DNA of 8,097 bases from an uncultured Bacilli bacterium (GTDB lineage: Bacteria; Bacillota_I; Bacilli_A; RF39; UBA660). The notes beneath the pieces are model-generated. The model was not told the DNA's origin. It searched no databases and saw only the letters and a program-made list of their open reading frames with translations. The translations under genes and the position numbers were made by a program. The stretch spans positions 1 through 8,097 of the forward strand of contig CANQOH010000044.1 of assembly GCA_947625425.1 (NCBI GenBank), written 5' to 3'. Each line of letters starts with the position of its first letter. The stretch's first letter is position 1. Below are positions 5,655-8,097 of the stretch, piece after piece.

Positions 5655-5665
5655 TATGATAAAAT
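5655..5665 (+). promoter_or_regulatory. Probable recD2 promoter (-10 region)
   Basis: TATGATAAAAT provides one or two overlapping -10 boxes (TATGAT 5655-5660, TAAAAT 5660-5665) between the upstream terminator and the recD2 SD. No good -35 is visible, since the expected position falls in the terminator hairpin and T-run. The call rests on the -10 and on the need for a promoter after a strong terminator. Confidence 0.4.
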
Positions 5666-5684
5666 TAGATAGGTGATACTTACT

Positions 5685-7898
5685 ATGGAATACATTAGAG
5701 GAAAATTTAGACAAATGATTTTTGAATCAGATAACGGATATAAAGTAGGTTTATTTAAAGTTAAAGAAGCTTCAAAAGAAATGGCAGAGTATGAGAATAA
5801 GATTATTACTTTTACTGGTTATTTTGCGGATTTAAATGGTGAGGATTACTATAAATTAACTGGTAATTATGTTTTTAATGAAAGATACGGTAATCAGTTT
5901 CAAGTTTCATCTTATGAAAGAGAAGAACCTAAAGGTAAAGATGCAGTTATTGATTTTTTATCAAGTTCTTTAGTTAAAGGTTGTGGAGAAAAAACAGCAA
6001 TAAGTATTGTAGATACTTTAGGAGAAGAAGCTTTAACATTGATAAAAAATGATTATCAAGAATTACTTAAAGTACCAGGCATATCTGAAGTAAAAGCAAG
6101 AAGAATATATAACTCAATTGTTAAATATCAAAGTACTGATGAAATAATTGTTAAATTAAAAAAATTAGGTTTTACAATTAATGAAGCTTTAGCTATTTTA
6201 AATAGATGGGGTGAGAGTTCATTAGAAATAGTTGATAAAGATATATATTCTTTAATAGATATAATTGATTTTAATAAGTTAGATAAAGTCTTTTTAGGAA
6301 TGAAGGAAGCTGATAGTCATGAAAGAGTATTAGCTTGTATTATTGAATCTTTTAAAAGATTAGGTTTTAAAAATGGCGATACGTATATTTATAAAGAAGA
6401 ATTATTTAGTAATATAAGAAATGAATTTAAAATCTTTATTACGGAAGATGAATTAGAAAATTATTTAGAAGAATTAAAGAAAAAGAAAGAAATAGTTGTT
6501 AAAGATAATAAGTTATTTTTAAAAGAATATTATGATTATGAAGAAGATATAGCTCTTAATTTAGAATTAATAGAAAGACATAGTAAAAATAGAGTAGAAA
6601 ATTTTGATAGTTTAATTGCCGGAATCGAAAAAGAATATGGTGTTAAATATAATGTTGATCAAAAGAAAGCAATTAAGAATGCTTTAACGAATCGAGTTAG
6701 TATTATTACGGGTGGACCTGGAACTGGTAAAACAACAATTATTAATTCCATTGTTAAATTATATATTCGTCTTAATAATTTAAATTATAAAGATATTATA
6801 AATGAAATAGCATTACTAGCACCTACTGGGCGAGCAGCGAAAAAGATGAGTGATTCAACTGGGTTAGGAGCTATGACTATTCATCGTTATTTAAAATGGA
6901 ATAAAGAAAAAAATGAATTTCAAATTAATGAATATAATAAAAATTATCATAAATTAATTATTGTTGATGAAACGAGTATGATTGATACTTATTTATTTGA
7001 TTCTCTACTTAAAGGAATAGGTCATAATATAACATTAGTTTTAGTCGGTGATGCTAATCAGTTACCTTCTGTAGGACCAGGTTTAATATTAAATGATTTA
7101 ATAGATAGTGATATGTTTACACATACAGTATTAGAACAAATTTATCGTCAAAGTGATAATTCTTATATACCAGTATTAGCTAAAGAGATTAAAGATCATA
7201 ATTTAAGAGAAGAATTTGATATGCAAACAGACGATTATAATTTCTTAAGAGCTAGTGGTTTAGCTATTAAAGAAATGATTAAAAAGATATGTCTTATTAG
7301 TCGAGAAAAGGGTTTAACAGAAGAAGATATTCAAGTATTAGCTCCAATGTATAAGGGAGAAAATGGCATTGATAATTTAAATATTTTATTACAAGAGATA
7401 TTTAATCCTCATGATGAAAATAAACATGAAGTAAAAGTAGGAGATGTTGTATACCGAGAACATGATAAAGTATTACAACTAGTTAATGATCCAGATAATA
7501 ACATATTTAATGGTGATATTGGATATATTAGTAGTATAGGTACAATAATGAATCCGAAGAAAAAAGAAGTCTTTACTATCGATTTTGATGGTAATGAAGT
7601 TGTATATGGACGAGAGGATTTAATTAATATTAAACATGCTTATGCAATATCAATTCATAAAAGTCAAGGATCTGAGTTTGCTCATGTTATAATGCCGATT
7701 TCTAAAAGTTATTATAAAATGCTTTATAATAAACTTATTTATACGGGAGTATCACGTGCTAAAAAAAGTTTAGTAGTAATTGGGGAAATGGAAAGCTTTG
7801 CAATGGCAGTTAACAATGATTATTCAACTAATCGTAAAACTGATTTAAAAACGCAATTAGTGAATAAGTTTTTAGATAATGGGCATACTACCTTGTAG
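5685..7898 (+). CDS. recD2: RecD2-type ATP-dependent DNA helicase
   Basis: RecD2 is a superfamily 1B 5'-3' helicase in DNA repair, found in bacteria such as Bacillus and Deinococcus, and works without RecBC. At 737 aa this copy has full length. It shows the N-terminal segment typical of RecD2 (EYIRGKFRQMIFESDNGYKV), helix-hairpin-helix repeats (about 95-145), Walker A GGPGTGKTT (343-351), motif Ia LAPTGRAAKKM (about 378-388), motif II VDETSM (427-432), motif III LVGDANQLPSVGPG (453-466), motif IV YRQ (487-489), AISIHKSQGSEF (654-665) and YTGVSRAKK (686-694). No lesion is seen. ATG 5685 follows SD AGGTGA (5671-5676) by 8 nt; the upstream GTG at 5673 lies inside that SD. A small membrane-protein gene follows after 12 nt. 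Confidence 0.96.
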   Translation: MEYIRGKFRQMIFESDNGYKVGLFKVKEASKEMAEYENKIITFTGYFADLNGEDYYKLTGNYVFNERYGNQFQVSSYEREEPKGKDAVIDFLSSSLVKGCGEKTAISIVDTLGEEALTLIKNDYQELLKVPGISEVKARRIYNSIVKYQSTDEIIVKLKKLGFTINEALAILNRWGESSLEIVDKDIYSLIDIIDFNKLDKVFLGMKEADSHERVLACIIESFKRLGFKNGDTYIYKEELFSNIRNEFKIFITEDELENYLEELKKKKEIVVKDNKLFLKEYYDYEEDIALNLELIERHSKNRVENFDSLIAGIEKEYGVKYNVDQKKAIKNALTNRVSIITGGPGTGKTTIINSIVKLYIRLNNLNYKDIINEIALLAPTGRAAKKMSDSTGLGAMTIHRYLKWNKEKNEFQINEYNKNYHKLIIVDETSMIDTYLFDSLLKGIGHNITLVLVGDANQLPSVGPGLILNDLIDSDMFTHTVLEQIYRQSDNSYIPVLAKEIKDHNLREEFDMQTDDYNFLRASGLAIKEMIKKICLISREKGLTEEDIQVLAPMYKGENGIDNLNILLQEIFNPHDENKHEVKVGDVVYREHDKVLQLVNDPDNNIFNGDIGYISSIGTIMNPKKKEVFTIDFDGNEVVYGREDLINIKHAYAISIHKSQGSEFAHVIMPISKSYYKMLYNKLIYTGVSRAKKSLVVIGEMESFAMAVNNDYSTNRKTDLKTQLVNKFLDNGHTTL

Positions 7899-7910
7899 AG
7901 GTGAATTAAA

Positions 7911-8066
7911 GTGAAAAAAATGATGCAAGATATGATGAAAGATAAAATGAACATAATGATTATTGTTGGAGCTAGTGCAATATCAATGATGGCTGGCTTA
8001 GCAGTTGGATGTTTAAAAGAAAAAATGAAGAATATGGAAACATGTTGTATCATAGATGAAATGTAG
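7911..8066 (+). CDS. Methionine-rich 51-aa single-pass membrane peptide, unknown function
   Basis: The ORF starts at GTG 7911, preceded by AGAGGTGA (7897-7904) with 6-nt spacing, and stops at TAG 8064-8066. A hairpin terminator overlaps the stop, so this is very likely a real gene read from the recD2 transcript. The peptide begins MKKMMQDMMKDKM, has one hydrophobic helix (about 15-34, with IIVGASAISMMAGLAVGCL), and ends with a charged tail and ETCCIIDEM. Twelve of 51 residues are Met; Cys occurs at 34, 45 and 46. I recognise no family. Positive residues precede the helix, but both ends are charged, so orientation is uncertain. Internal ATGs at 7920 and 7923 are alternatives with poorer SD spacing. 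Confidence 0.72.
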   Translation: MKKMMQDMMKDKMNIMIIVGASAISMMAGLAVGCLKEKMKNMETCCIIDEM

Positions 8067-8088
8067 GACCTATTAGTAGGTCCTTTTT
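8065..8088 (+). terminator. Rho-independent terminator of the recD2 unit
   Basis: AGGACCTA (8065-8072) and TAGGTCCT (8077-8084) form a perfect 8-bp stem around TTAG, followed by T's to 8088. The stem begins within the TAG stop of the small Met-rich peptide. It is the most GC-rich hairpin of the four terminators called here. Confidence 0.9.
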
Positions 8089-8089
8089 C

Positions 8090-8097
8090 AAAGGTGA
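8090..8097 (+). promoter_or_regulatory. Possible ribosome-binding site of the next gene
   Basis: AAAGGTGA at the window edge, just after a terminator, resembles the AGGTGA sites used by recD2 and the Met-rich peptide in this window. A + strand gene probably begins a few bases beyond the end. Only the SD is visible. Confidence 0.35.

Noticed and set aside
5673..5684. Extended start (GTG 5673) of recD2
   Set aside because: It lies inside the AGGTGA SD of the ATG at 5685, and RecD2 proteins begin close to the EYIRGKF segment.
7820..8053. Reverse-strand open frame of 77 codons at the end of the window
   Set aside because: Antisense to the end of recD2 and the Met-rich peptide gene; hydrophobic translation is the mirror of Met/Ile codons, and it has no SD.
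1..8097. Alternative genetic code (TGA = Trp), suggested by the very low GC
   Set aside because: Trp is encoded by TGG throughout, and TGA ends three genes at exactly the expected lengths.

Overview
The window comes from a very AT-rich, low-GC Gram-positive bacterium. Shine-Dalgarno (SD) sites are strong (AGGAGG/AGGTGA type) and terminators are short hairpins followed by T-runs. The RecD2-type helicase and the DUF1292-like small protein fit gut Bacilli/Erysipelotrichia-like Firmicutes. TGG encodes Trp and TGA is a true stop (ends at 2316, 3529 and 4602), so this is not the Mycoplasma code. All supported genes lie on the + strand. The genus cannot be named from this sequence.

Region 1 (1-1470): the last codons of an unidentified gene end in a perfect hairpin terminator. 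Next comes an IS200/IS605-superfamily element of the solo-tnpB (IS1341-like) type. It has an intact RuvC-type TnpB nuclease (DED residues and zinc finger present) and a conserved 3' non-coding segment that should be the omega-RNA/right end. No tnpA is present. The tnpB promoter (TTGACG-18-TATAAT) holds a perfect palindrome between its two boxes that also matches the GAAC-N4-GTTC core of a Gram-positive LexA (SOS) box.

Region 2 (1471-4650): an AT-rich leader is followed by a tightly coupled three-gene ABC operon: a MacB/LolD/BceA-class ATPase and two different FtsX/MacB-fold permeases, each with one N-terminal and three C-terminal membrane segments around a large external domain. The genes overlap by 14 and 4 nt. 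The end of the second permease forms the strongest SD in the window, correctly spaced before a 13-codon ORF. That tiny ORF is a candidate peptide gene. No two-component system or recognisable bacteriocin precursor is visible.

Region 3 (4651-5647): a strong promoter drives a bicistronic unit. It contains a single-pass membrane protein with an unusual run of six four-residue repeats ending in Gly just before and into its membrane helix, and a 75-aa DUF1292-like protein. A terminator follows.

Region 4 (5648-8097): a complete recD2 helicase gene is followed 12 nt later by a GTG-started 51-aa methionine-rich membrane peptide. A perfect hairpin terminator overlaps that peptide's stop codon. An SD-like sequence at the very end suggests another + strand gene just outside. 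No tRNA, rRNA or CRISPR array was seen. The most interesting parts are the SOS-box-like tnpB promoter, the intact solo TnpB/omega-RNA beside an orphan ABC operon, and the 13-codon ORF.
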